Shown: positions 16,200 to 25,702 of the stretch, in pieces
Position numbering within the stretch: the stretch's first letter is position 1
Layout: each line of letters starts with the position of its first letter
Origin: Sphingomonadales bacterium
Lineage (GTDB): Bacteria; Pseudomonadota; Alphaproteobacteria; Sphingomonadales; Sphingomonadaceae
NCBI GenBank assembly: GCA_028868535.1
Contig: JAGWUH010000033.1
Span: forward strand, 1 to 43,375
Reading direction: 5' to 3'
Length of the DNA stretch: 43,375 nucleotides
Made by a program: the position numbers and the translations under genes
The notes under the pieces: generated by a model
What the model saw: the letters and a program-made list of their open reading frames with translations, nothing else
The model's database searches: none
What the model was told of the DNA's origin: nothing

Positions 16200-18779
16200 T
16201 CACATCACCAGGAAATCACTCGCCTTGACCTCGACGTAGCCCTTGAGGTGGATTTCCATGTCCGCCGCATTGTTGGCGTGCAGCGTCAGTGTGGTCACCT
16301 CGTGAACGCTGTCGTAGGTGGTTTCGAACGTCGTCATGTTGAAGTTGTGCGGGCCGATGTGGTCCTCTCCTCGTTGGAAGTCGGTGATGGTATCGCCGTG
16401 GCCGACGGTGCTGTCCCCGGCATTGAACACGAAGGTATCGCGCCCGGTACGGCCTTTTAGCATGTCGGTGCCGGTGCCGCCCCAGAGGATGTCGTCGTCT
16501 TCGCTGCCGGTCACGACGTCGTCGCCAGAGCCGCCGTCGAGAACGACGCCTTTATGCGCCTTGAGGGTGCCGTCTGGCTTGCGATCCAGCCCCTGGGCAT
16601 AGTTCCCCACCCCGGCGATGATGGTGTCGTTGCCGTCGCCGCCGTCGACCCGAACATCGACGAGGTTGATCCCGATGAACGCCAGCTTGTCATCGCCGCT
16701 GGTGCCCATCACCGTGTTGTAGCGCCACTGGCCGTCGCCGCCGTTGATCTCATTGATCGAGTGCAGGTTGGCGAGGTTATTGTCAACGTTGAGGAAATCC
16801 TCGTTCGGTCCGCCATAGATGACGTCGTAGCCGTCGCCGCCGTCGATCATCTTGTCGAAGCCGTTGTTGGCGCTGATGCCGTTCACCAGCGTGTCACTCT
16901 GGCCGCCGAGCAGGAAGATGTCGTCGCCGCTGCCACCGGTCAGCGAATCGGCACCTGCCCCGCCGTGCATGATCACGCCGTCGCGCGGGTAGAGGGTCTT
17001 GTCAAAGAAGCGAGGGATGCCCTGGGCATAGTGGCCCTGGCTGGCAGTGATGGTGTCGTCCCCGGCGCCGCCGTCGATCACGAAGTCGATGACATTGATC
17101 TGGGTGAAATCCAGCGTGTCGTTGCCCGCGGTGGCGACGACGGTGTTGTAGCGCCACTGGCTGTCGCCGCCGTCGAGCACGTCGATGCCGTCGAGGTTCG
17201 AGAGATCGCTGTTGACGTTCAGGTAGTCGTTGTAGTTGCCGCCCAGGATCGTGTCGCTGCCGGCACCCGCGTGGTACTGGTCGATGCCGTTGTGCTGGCT
17301 GACGCCGTTGTCGTCGAGGCTGTCGTCATAGCCGTTTGCGGCGGTGTTGGGTACCAGCAGGAACAGGTCGTTGCCGCTGCCGGTGGTGATCGTGTCGTTG
17401 CCGCCGCCGCCGCGGATCACCACGCCGGCGTGGCCGTTGAACTGGCCGTGGGTGGCGGTGATGACGTCGTTGCCGAGCCCGCCATCGATGATGAAATCGA
17501 TCACCTCGGTGTTGCCGAAGTCCATCGTGTCGCCTTCGGCGGTTCCCTGCAGCAGGTTGTCGGTATAGGCATCGCCGCCGCCGTAGATCTTCTCGATCGA
17601 GTGGAGGCGGGAAAGGTCGCTGGCGACGCGGAGCAGGTCGCCCGTGGACTTGCCGAGAATGGTGTCGGTGCCCTCGCCGCCGAAATACTCGTCGATGCCG
17701 TTCTCGCCGTCGGCGAGCAGGAAAACATCGTCGCCGGCGCCGCCATAGAGCGTGTCGTTGCCGTTGCCGCCGATCAGCGTGTCGTTGCCCCCATTGCCGT
17801 AGACCTTGTCGTCGCCGCTGCCGCCCCACAGCATGTCGTTGCCGCTGCCGCCCTGGACGGTATCGTTGCCGGCGCCGCCGTCGAGCAGAACGCCGGTGCG
17901 CTGCACACCATCCTGCCAGTACGTGCCGTCCCCGGCGACGAGCTGGTCATCGCCGCTGCCGCCATCGACCTTGATGTCGACCAGCTTGATGCCCTTCCTG
18001 GTGAAGTTCATCCAGTCGTTGCCGTTGTCGGTCGCGGTCTGGTCGGTGCCGTGGATGACGTTGTGCGTCCAGTCGGTGTCGCCGCCGTTGATCTCCTCGA
18101 TGTTGAGGATGTGCGACAGGTTCTTCCACGGCGTGATGTCGTCGGCACCGGCGGTGCCGAGGATGGTGTCGTAATCGGCGCCGCCGTCGATGTGGTCCTT
18201 GCCGTTGTCGCCCTCGGCAAGCTGGAAGACGTCGTCGCCCTCATCGCCATAGAGGCTGTCATAGCCGCTGCCGCCCTGCAGCGTGTCGTCGCCGCCGCCG
18301 CCATGCAGGATCACGCCCTGGATTTCGCCATGCAGCGGCGAGGCGTTCTCGGGATAGAAGTAGTGGCCCTTGCTGGCGATGATCTTGTCGTTGCCCTGCC
18401 CACCTTCGACGACGACGTTGTCGAGCTCGATTCCCTTGGCGGTGAAATCCAGGATATCGGCGTCTTCGGTGCCGACGACGTGGTTGTTCTTGTAGTCGTG
18501 GTCGTTGCCGTCGATCACATGGATGTTGACGAGGTTCGTCAGGCCCGAGGTTACGTTCAGGTAATCGACGCCCCAGCCGCCGCGGATGGTGTTGATGCCG
18601 CTGCCGCCATCGAAATGGTCGAGGCCGTTCTTCCGGCTGATGCCCTTTTCGTCGACGCTGTCGTTGTTGGCGAGCTGAAAGACGTCGTCGCCCTCGCCGC
18701 CGAAGAAGTTGTCCGATCCGGCCGTGCCCTTCAGCGTGTCGTTGCCGTCGGTACCGATGATGTCGTTGTTCTTTGCCAT
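16200..18779 (-). CDS. Modular RTX calcium-binding exoprotein (5 modules), type I secretion substrate
   Basis: Predicted extracellular calcium-binding protein of 859 residues with no N-terminal signal peptide. After a short RTX lead, five composite modules start near residues 31, 182, 350, 470 and 619. Each opens with DD.F.L, has an insert with D.LNV, L.NL and I...GGD, then GT...D.(L)DF, DGG.G.D.I.A..G.Y, and closes with GGxGxDxx nonapeptides. The C-terminal domain (from about 780) reads ITDFQRGEDHI ... DMEIHLKGY ... ASDFLVM, the T1SS signal type of serralysin-like and VCA0849-like proteins. I see no enzymatic domain. Its neighbours are two paralogues. The ATG at 18779 has AGGAG 10 nt upstream. 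A scaffold, adhesin or S-layer-like role is inference. Confidence 0.88.
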   Translation of the reverse strand: MAKNNDIIGTDGNDTLKGTAGSDNFFGGEGDDVFQLANNDSVDEKGISRKNGLDHFDGGSGINTIRGGWGVDYLNVTSGLTNLVNIHVIDGNDHDYKNNHVVGTEDADILDFTAKGIELDNVVVEGGQGNDKIIASKGHYFYPENASPLHGEIQGVILHGGGGDDTLQGGSGYDSLYGDEGDDVFQLAEGDNGKDHIDGGADYDTILGTAGADDITPWKNLSHILNIEEINGGDTDWTHNVIHGTDQTATDNGNDWMNFTRKGIKLVDIKVDGGSGDDQLVAGDGTYWQDGVQRTGVLLDGGAGNDTVQGGSGNDMLWGGSGDDKVYGNGGNDTLIGGNGNDTLYGGAGDDVFLLADGENGIDEYFGGEGTDTILGKSTGDLLRVASDLSRLHSIEKIYGGGDAYTDNLLQGTAEGDTMDFGNTEVIDFIIDGGLGNDVITATHGQFNGHAGVVIRGGGGNDTITTGSGNDLFLLVPNTAANGYDDSLDDNGVSQHNGIDQYHAGAGSDTILGGNYNDYLNVNSDLSNLDGIDVLDGGDSQWRYNTVVATAGNDTLDFTQINVIDFVIDGGAGDDTITASQGHYAQGIPRFFDKTLYPRDGVIMHGGAGADSLTGGSGDDIFLLGGQSDTLVNGISANNGFDKMIDGGDGYDVIYGGPNEDFLNVDNNLANLHSINEINGGDGQWRYNTVMGTSGDDKLAFIGINLVDVRVDGGDGNDTIIAGVGNYAQGLDRKPDGTLKAHKGVVLDGGSGDDVVTGSEDDDILWGGTGTDMLKGRTGRDTFVFNAGDSTVGHGDTITDFQRGEDHIGPHNFNMTTFETTYDSVHEVTTLTLHANNAADMEIHLKGYVEVKASDFLVM

Positions 18780-18836
18780 TGCCCTGTCTCCTGAAGGGAT
18801 GCCGGGCCGTCCGGCCGGGCATCATTGGGGTAGATG

Positions 18837-18856
18837 GCGCAGTGCGACCCGCGCTG
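18837..18856 (-). promoter_or_regulatory. Conserved 20-bp element upstream of RTX gene 1
   Basis: Minus strand CAGCGCGGGTCGCACTGCGC, 57 nt before the start codon. It is identical over 20 bp to the element before RTX gene 3 and matches 17 of 20 before RTX gene 2. It is likely an operator, promoter part or 5'-leader element shared by the three genes. Confidence 0.7.
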
Positions 18857-18921
18857 TGGTGTTCGGAAGGATGGGAAACGGGCCGCGCGATCAGCCCTCC
18901 GCCCGATCGCGCGAGCCTGCG

Positions 18922-18947
18922 CCCCGGCGGCCCGTGGGCCGCCGGGG
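18922..18947. terminator. Terminator hairpin of the second RTX gene
   Basis: Perfect 12-bp stem (18922-18933 with 18936-18947) and a 2-nt loop, 5 nt beyond the stop codon of the second RTX gene on the minus strand. It separates that gene from RTX gene 1. Confidence 0.75.
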
Positions 18948-18952
18948 GTGGA

Positions 18953-21784
18953 TCACAACATCACGAAGTCGCTGAAGTCGAGGTGCTGGTTGCCGGAGAG
19001 CTGCATCGTCCAGTCACCGTTGCTCATCGAGTGCAGATGCACGTCGGTGATGTTGGTATCGGCGTGATACGTGTTCGTCACCGAATCCCCGGCGCGGCTG
19101 GCGGACAGCTGGTAGCCGCTCAACCCGATATGATCGGTGCCCTTCTCGAAGTCGGTGATGAGCTGCGAGGCAATGACTACGGTGCCGTCGTTACGAACAG
19201 TTCCGTTGTTATCGAGCGTATTGCTGAAATCGAAACGGTCGGCGCCGGTGCCGCCGGTCAGCGTGTCGTGCCCGCCCCCGCCGACGAGTGTGTCGTTGCC
19301 ACTGCCGCCTTCGAGGATGTCGTCGCCGCCGGTCTGGACGTTTGTGCCGTTCACGACCGTGTACGACAGGGCGCCGCCCTTCAGCAGGTCGTTGCCTTCA
19401 CCGCCGCGCAGGTAGACACCGTCGTGGCCGACGCCGTCGATCGTGTAGTGGCCCAGGCTGGCCTTGATGGTGTCGTTGCCGGCTTCGCCATCCACGACGA
19501 ACTCGACGATCCGGGTGCCGCCGACGTACGCGGAGTCGAAGTCGACGCTTTCTGAATTCGCTGTCCCCTGGATCAGGTTGTGGACGACACCCTGAGAGAC
19601 GGCCGCATCGCCGCCACCGTTGATTTCCTCCAGATACTTGAAGTTGAATCCGCTGATCGTGTCGTTCCCGGATGTCCCCATGATCTTGTCATAGCCATCC
19701 CCGCCATCGTAGCTTTTGCTTCCGGTTTCCCCCGCCGTCATCTGGAAGATGTCGTTGCCGGCCCCGCCGCTGTAGTTGTCGTTGCCGGTGCCGCCGATCA
19801 GCGAATCGTCGCCGTTGCCGCCGCTCAGGGCATCGTTTCCGGCCCCGCCGTTCAGCGTGTCGTTGCCTTCGCCGCCCTGCAATCCGTCGTTGCCGGAACC
19901 GCCGGTGATCAGGTCGTCGCCCGCGCCGCCTTGCAGGAACACGCCGGTGCCTTTGAAAATGGAGTTCGTGTACGTGCCATCGCCTGCGGTGATGGTATCA
20001 TTGCCGCTGCCGCCGACGACCGTGAAGTTCACCAGCTTGATGCCCGCCGCGGTGAAATCCAGTTTCGCACCGCCGTCGGGACCTTGGATGGTGTTGTACT
20101 TGTAGTCGTCGCCGCCATCGATCACCTCGATGCCCTTGAGGTTCGTCAATCCGTCGGTGACGTTAAGCGTGTCGTTGAAGCGGCCGCCGAGGATCGTATC
20201 GTCGCCGGTGCCACCATCGTACCAGCTCAGGCCTTTGTCACCGGCGGTGAGCAGGAACGTATCGTTGTCGGCGCCGCCATACATCGTATCGTTGCCGCCG
20301 CCGCCGGTCAGCACGTCGTCGCCGGCATCGCCGTCGAGGATGTCGGTGCCGGTGGTGCCGGTCAGCGAGTCCGCGCCCTCGCCGCCGTGCAGCACCGCGC
20401 CGTTGTATTGGACGCCCTTGAACGTGTAGTCGCCCGCCGCGCCGATGATCGTGTCGTTGCCGTTGCCGCCGTAGATCGAGAAATTGGTCACCTTGAACCC
20501 GGCCTTGGTGAGGTCGAGCGTGTCGTTGCCGCTGGTGGCGAGGATGATGTTCTTGGTGACGTCGTCGCCGCTGCCGTCGATGAACTCGATGTTCCGGATG
20601 TTGGCGAATTTGTCGCTGACCATCAACGTGTCGTAGCCCGATCCCGTGGTGTGGCCGGTGATGGTGTCATCGTTGGCGCCGCCGTCATAAGTGACGATGT
20701 CGGAGGAAGTGTTGTCGAGGGTGAACACGTCGTTACCGGCGCCGCCCGAAAGCCTATCCGCGCCGCCGTTGCCGGTGATCGTGTCGTTGCCCTCGCCGCC
20801 GAACAGCAGGTCGCCACCGGCGCCGCCCTTGACCGAATCGTTGCCGGCGCCGCCGTCGAGGATCACGCCGGTGTGGTCGTTGCCGGCGGCGTCGGTGTAG
20901 TGGCTGACGTGCTTGACGCCGTTGGCGTCCGTCACCGAATACGATCCGGCGATGATGATGTCGTCGCCGGCGCCGCCCTTCACCTCGACATTGACCAGCG
21001 TGGTCTTGATCGCATCGAAGCTCAGCACCTGGCCGCCGTTGGCGCGGGCGCCATCGGTGCCGCCCTGGATCACGTTGTCGATCATGCCGTTCGACCAGGT
21101 GGCGTCGCCGCCGTTGATCTCCTGGATGTTGCCGATCCGCGCGAGGTTGTCGCGCACGGCCAGCGTATCGGCGCCGGCGGTGCCGAGGATCTTGTTGTAG
21201 CCGTCGCCGCCGTCGTAATAGTCACGGCCGTTGTCGCCCGCGGCGAGCTGGAACACGTCGTCGCCTTCGCCGCCGAACAGGCGGTCGTCGCCGCTGCCGC
21301 CCTGGATCGTGTCGTCGCCGGCGCCGCCGTAGATCACCACGCCGTTGGAGGTCGTGCTGACCCCGTTGTAGGTGTAGGTGTAGCGCCCGGTGCTGGCGGT
21401 GATGAAGTCATCGCCGGCGCCGCCCTCGATCTGGACGTTGAGCAGGTTGATGCCGGTGAAGTCCAGCGTGTCGTTGCCGCTGGTGCCGACGATGTGGTTG
21501 CCGGCAAAGTTGCTGTCGCCGCCGTCGATCACGGCGATGCCCTTTATGTTCGAAAGGTTGCTCGTGACGTTCAGGTAGTCGGCTCCGGCGCCGCCGAGGA
21601 TCGTGTCGCTGCCGCCATTGCCGATATAGCTGTCCAGCCCGTTCTTCTTGCTGATGCCGTTGGCATCGAGGCTGTCGTACGTGGCGAGCTTGAAGACGTC
21701 GTCACCGACGGTGCCGGTCAGGGTGTCCTTGCCCGAGGTGCCCGTGATGGTTTTCCCGGAGAGGGGGATATTTCCGATAGCCAT
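18953..21784 (-). CDS. Modular RTX calcium-binding exoprotein (5 modules), type I secretion substrate
   Basis: The longest of the three paralogues (943 residues). Modules start near residues 28, 175, 351, 507 and 677, each with the same plan as RTX gene 1: D.F.L, N-G-L/F-D, GG..DTI.GG, DYLNV or similar, SNIKGI, IDGGD, GTSGNDTLDF, IEGGAGDDFITAS, and trailing GGxGxD repeats. Extra runs of nonapeptides separate modules 3-5 (about residues 620-680). The C-terminal domain from about 850 has LITDFEKGTDHIGL and ends SGNQHLDFSDFVML, a T1SS signal. The start MAIGNIPLSG has GGAA upstream and no signal peptide. No type I transporter is in the window. It carries the shared upstream element and its own terminator. 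Confidence 0.88.
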   Translation of the reverse strand: MAIGNIPLSGKTITGTSGKDTLTGTVGDDVFKLATYDSLDANGISKKNGLDSYIGNGGSDTILGGAGADYLNVTSNLSNIKGIAVIDGGDSNFAGNHIVGTSGNDTLDFTGINLLNVQIEGGAGDDFITASTGRYTYTYNGVSTTSNGVVIYGGAGDDTIQGGSGDDRLFGGEGDDVFQLAAGDNGRDYYDGGDGYNKILGTAGADTLAVRDNLARIGNIQEINGGDATWSNGMIDNVIQGGTDGARANGGQVLSFDAIKTTLVNVEVKGGAGDDIIIAGSYSVTDANGVKHVSHYTDAAGNDHTGVILDGGAGNDSVKGGAGGDLLFGGEGNDTITGNGGADRLSGGAGNDVFTLDNTSSDIVTYDGGANDDTITGHTTGSGYDTLMVSDKFANIRNIEFIDGSGDDVTKNIILATSGNDTLDLTKAGFKVTNFSIYGGNGNDTIIGAAGDYTFKGVQYNGAVLHGGEGADSLTGTTGTDILDGDAGDDVLTGGGGNDTMYGGADNDTFLLTAGDKGLSWYDGGTGDDTILGGRFNDTLNVTDGLTNLKGIEVIDGGDDYKYNTIQGPDGGAKLDFTAAGIKLVNFTVVGGSGNDTITAGDGTYTNSIFKGTGVFLQGGAGDDLITGGSGNDGLQGGEGNDTLNGGAGNDALSGGNGDDSLIGGTGNDNYSGGAGNDIFQMTAGETGSKSYDGGDGYDKIMGTSGNDTISGFNFKYLEEINGGGDAAVSQGVVHNLIQGTANSESVDFDSAYVGGTRIVEFVVDGEAGNDTIKASLGHYTIDGVGHDGVYLRGGEGNDLLKGGALSYTVVNGTNVQTGGDDILEGGSGNDTLVGGGGHDTLTGGTGADRFDFSNTLDNNGTVRNDGTVVIASQLITDFEKGTDHIGLSGYQLSASRAGDSVTNTYHADTNITDVHLHSMSNGDWTMQLSGNQHLDFSDFVML

Positions 21785-22124
21785 GGCTTCATTCCTGTTC
21801 TGGAAACAACGTTGCCCGTTTCCCGGTTGCCGGTGAAACAGGTTGAGCGCCGTGCGACCCGCGCCATGTGCAATCGATACGCAGTTCCCTGTGCGGAACG
21901 AAGAACTTTTCTCAACATGGTTAACGCGGCGGGGCTTAATCATCGCAAGTCGCGGAAAAGTACCGGTTTTTCTGGACGGAATGGTTTCCGTAATTGGTCA
22001 ACGGGCATGGTTTCCACCGCGTTTCCGTGGCCTTTGCCGCAGTACCGATTCGCGGCCGGCAAAACGAAGTCGGGGCCCGCATCGCTGCGGACCCCGCCCT
22101 GGTCGGTGTCGAAGGTGTTCAGGC
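21785..22124. promoter_or_regulatory. Intergenic control region between RTX genes 2 and 3
   Basis: 340 nt without a gene. It contains the RTX gene 2 copy of the shared element (21847-21866, minus strand, TGGCGCGGGTCGCACGGCGC, 62 nt before the start codon), a TTAACCAT site (minus strand, 21924-21917), an A-rich patch between the two, two copies of ATGGTTTCC (21981-21989 and 22007-22015), and the RTX gene 3 terminator at 22071-22096. I see no convincing sigma-70 promoter hexamers and no small ORF worth calling. Confidence 0.6.
22071..22096. terminator. Terminator hairpin of the third RTX gene
   Basis: Pairs 22071-22081 with 22086-22096 (one C-A mismatch, loop TCGC). On the minus strand it is followed within a few bases by ACTTCGTTTT, a short T-rich tail, so it can act as an intrinsic terminator. 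Confidence 0.7.
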
Positions 22125-24191
22125 TTACAGCACCACGAAATCGCTCTGGGTGATGGTGGCATGACCCTGGAAATCGATCTCCATGTCGTAGGCGCCGGCG
22201 TGGAGGATCACCGTCGTATAGTCGCCCGCGGCGTGGTACGTCTGGGAACCGATGCCGGTCAGCGCGAAGTTGTGCAGCTCGATCTTGTCGGTGCCATGCT
22301 GGAAGTCGGTGATCATGTCGGCATGGCCGACCGGGCTGTCGTCGATCCCCCGGAACACGAAGGTGTCCGCGCCGGTGCCGCCGGACAGCCTGTCCCCACC
22401 GCTGCCGCCTTCGAGGATGTCACTGCCGCCCCCGCCGTAAAGCTGGTCGTCGCCGGCACCGCCGTGCAGGATCACCCCGTTCACCCGTGCGCCGTTCGCG
22501 TCGGTGTACTGGCCTTTCGAGGCATAGATGAAATCGTTGCCTGCGCCGCCATCGACATAGATGTCGACGAGATCGGTCGCCTGGAAATTGAGCTGGTCGC
22601 CCCCGGCCGTGCCGAGGATGACGTTGTTGCCCCAGGTGCGGTCGCCGCCGTCGATCTTCTCGATCCCGGTGATGTTGTCGCCGAACTGGTTGACGTTGAG
22701 GATGTCGGTCGACCAGCCGCCGAGGATGGTATCGTTGCCGCCGTTGCCGATGAACGTGTCGAGGCCGTTCTTCACGCTCAGGCCGTTGGCATCGAGGCTG
22801 TCGCCGGTAACGAGCAGGAACATGTCGTCGCCGTCGCCGGAGATCATCGTGTCGTTGCCGGCGCCGCCGCGGATGATGACGCCGTCGTGGCCGACACCGT
22901 CCTGGATGTAGTGGCCGACGCTGGCCTGGATCAGGTCGTTGCCGGCGCCGCCGTCGATATAGGCGTCGACGATCTTCGGGCTGAAGGCGTTGAAGTTCAG
23001 TTTGTCGTTACCGTTGGTGGCGACGATGGCGTTGTAGGTCCAATCGCTGTTGCCGCCGTTGATCTCCTTGATGCTGCTGTCGATGTTGGACAGCGTGCTG
23101 TTGACGCTGAGCACGTCGTAGCTCCAGCCGCCCAGCACGGTGTCGTTGCCGCCGTTGCCGTGGATCGAATCGAGCCCGTTCTTGACCGAAACGCCCTTGG
23201 CATCGAGGCTGTCGCCGGTTTCCAGCAGGAACAGGTCGTCACCGCTGCCACCGTTGAGGACGTCGTTGCCGAGGCCGCCTTTCTCGATCACGCCGTCGTG
23301 CTGCTTGGTCACGCCGTTGCTGTCGGTGTAGACGTAGTGTCCCTTGCTGGCGGTGATGGTGTCATTGCCGGCGCCGCCGTCGATGTAGAAATCGATGACG
23401 GTGATGCCCTTGCCGGTGAAGTCCATGGTGTCGCCGACCTGGGTGCCGTGAATGGCGTTGACGGTCCAGTCGCTGTTGCCGCCGTTGATTTCCTCGATCG
23501 ACACCAGGTTGTACATCGTCGTGCTGCCGACATAGAGATCGTCCTGCGACCAGCTGCCGAGGATGGTGTCGTTGCCGGTGCCGCCGTCGAATCCGGCGAT
23601 CTGGGTGGTCCCGGTCATCAACTGGAAGGTGTCGTTGTCGGCGCCGCCATAGAGCCAGTCGGCGCCGCCGTTGCCGACCAGCGTATCGTTGCCGGCGCCG
23701 CCGTAAAGCCGGTCGACACCGCTGCCGCCGATGATCAGGTCGTTGCCGGCGCCACCGTTGAGGACGACGCCATCATAGCCGACGCCGTTGGCGGTATAAT
23801 GCCCGTCCGAGGCGACGATGGTGTCATTGCCCGCACCGCCGTTGACCGCGAACTCGACCAGGCGGATGCCCTTGGCGGTGAAGTTGAGGTTGTCCGCATA
23901 GGCCGTGCCCATGACGTAGTTGCCGATCACCGAATTGGTGATGAGCGGGGTCGCGCTCCGGATTTCCGAGATGCCGTTGAGGTTCGACAGGTCCCAGGCG
24001 ACGTTCAGGTAGCTGAGCCCCGGGCCGCCGAGAATGACGTCGCGCCCGCCGCCGCCGTTGTAGGTGTCGAAGCCGTTCAGCTTGCTGATGCCGGCGGGGG
24101 TGAGCGAATCGCCGCCGTTGAGCTGGAAGATGTCGTTGCCGGACGTGCCGGTCAGCGTCTGGTTGGCAGACGTGTTCAAGAAAGTAGCCAT
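22125..24191 (-). CDS. Modular RTX calcium-binding exoprotein (4 modules), type I secretion substrate
   Basis: The shortest paralogue (688 residues). Four modules start near residues 19, 186, 318 and 455; modules 3 and 4 are especially alike (GDSLDA.G.SVKNGLD, GNGGNDT.LGGWS.D.L.VN). The GHY or GQY signature closes each insert (ASDGHY, ASKGHY, ASVGHY, ASKGQY). The C-terminal domain from about 600 has MITDFQHGTDKIEL and ends DMEIDFQGH ... ITQSDFVVL, the T1SS signal. There is no signal peptide and no catalytic domain. The start MATFLNTSANQ follows GGGGAA. It has a 397-nt upstream region with the shared element at 24253-24272. Confidence 0.88.
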   Translation of the reverse strand: MATFLNTSANQTLTGTSGNDIFQLNGGDSLTPAGISKLNGFDTYNGGGGRDVILGGPGLSYLNVAWDLSNLNGISEIRSATPLITNSVIGNYVMGTAYADNLNFTAKGIRLVEFAVNGGAGNDTIVASDGHYTANGVGYDGVVLNGGAGNDLIIGGSGVDRLYGGAGNDTLVGNGGADWLYGGADNDTFQLMTGTTQIAGFDGGTGNDTILGSWSQDDLYVGSTTMYNLVSIEEINGGNSDWTVNAIHGTQVGDTMDFTGKGITVIDFYIDGGAGNDTITASKGHYVYTDSNGVTKQHDGVIEKGGLGNDVLNGGSGDDLFLLETGDSLDAKGVSVKNGLDSIHGNGGNDTVLGGWSYDVLSVNSTLSNIDSSIKEINGGNSDWTYNAIVATNGNDKLNFNAFSPKIVDAYIDGGAGNDLIQASVGHYIQDGVGHDGVIIRGGAGNDTMISGDGDDMFLLVTGDSLDANGLSVKNGLDTFIGNGGNDTILGGWSTDILNVNQFGDNITGIEKIDGGDRTWGNNVILGTAGGDQLNFQATDLVDIYVDGGAGNDFIYASKGQYTDANGARVNGVILHGGAGDDQLYGGGGSDILEGGSGGDRLSGGTGADTFVFRGIDDSPVGHADMITDFQHGTDKIELHNFALTGIGSQTYHAAGDYTTVILHAGAYDMEIDFQGHATITQSDFVVL

Positions 24192-24588
24192 GGTCGTTCC
24201 CCAATGGGCAATGCCCGTCCGGCCACCATGGCAAGGCGCGCATTGCGAGAACGCGCAGTGCGACCCGCGCTGGTCGAACGGATATCTATCCCCTTGTGCA
24301 AAGCCAAATTTTTTTATCGGCGTGGTTAATGAATATGGTTAACCGGACCGTCATCCGCGCAATTCCGCCGGTTTCGCAGGGGCGGGCTGGTTTATTCAAG
24401 TGGTTAACCCGGCGCCATTGCCGGCCGCCCTTGAACTGCCGCACAATCGGTTGCGATTCGCGCGCTTCGCAGCGACCGGACGGGGTCATGGCCAGCGATC
24501 GCCGATCCGCACGGTGCGAATTCGTCCGGTCTTGCCAATCGCGCCGATCTTGCGCCAAGGCATGGACGATCCGCCCGAGGAGTTGCCG
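24192..24588. promoter_or_regulatory. Divergent control region between RTX gene 3 and frmA
   Basis: 397 nt without a gene. It contains the shared 20-bp element (24253-24272, minus strand, 61 nt before RTX gene 3), an A/T tract at about 24305-24317, and three GGTTAA sequences (24324-24329, 24337-24342, 24402-24407). The middle one completes TTAACCAT on the minus strand; the first is 50 nt from the shared element, nearly the same spacing as at RTX gene 2. The frmA side has no promoter I can call. Confidence 0.55.
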
Positions 24589-25701
<1,113 letters not shown>

Positions 25702-25702
25702 T

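Noticed and set aside
16200..24191. Short evenly spaced repeats suggesting a CRISPR array or satellite.
   Set aside because: The repeats are degenerate, in phase with codons and encode RTX nonapeptides; there are no identical repeats with unique spacers.
16554..24329. Very long plus-strand open frames (746, 857 and 828 codons) across the RTX genes, with Val/Ala/Asp-rich repetitive translations.
   Set aside because: They are the antisense of the GGxGxDxx repeats, kept open by the repeated Gly/Asp codon pattern. The minus-strand frames have ribosome sites, recognised modules, secretion tails and terminators.
24322..24342. Full CtrA site TTAA-N7-TTAA upstream of RTX gene 3.
   Set aside because: The two TTAA blocks are separated by 9 nt, not 7; only the half-site form TTAACCAT is kept as a weak candidate.
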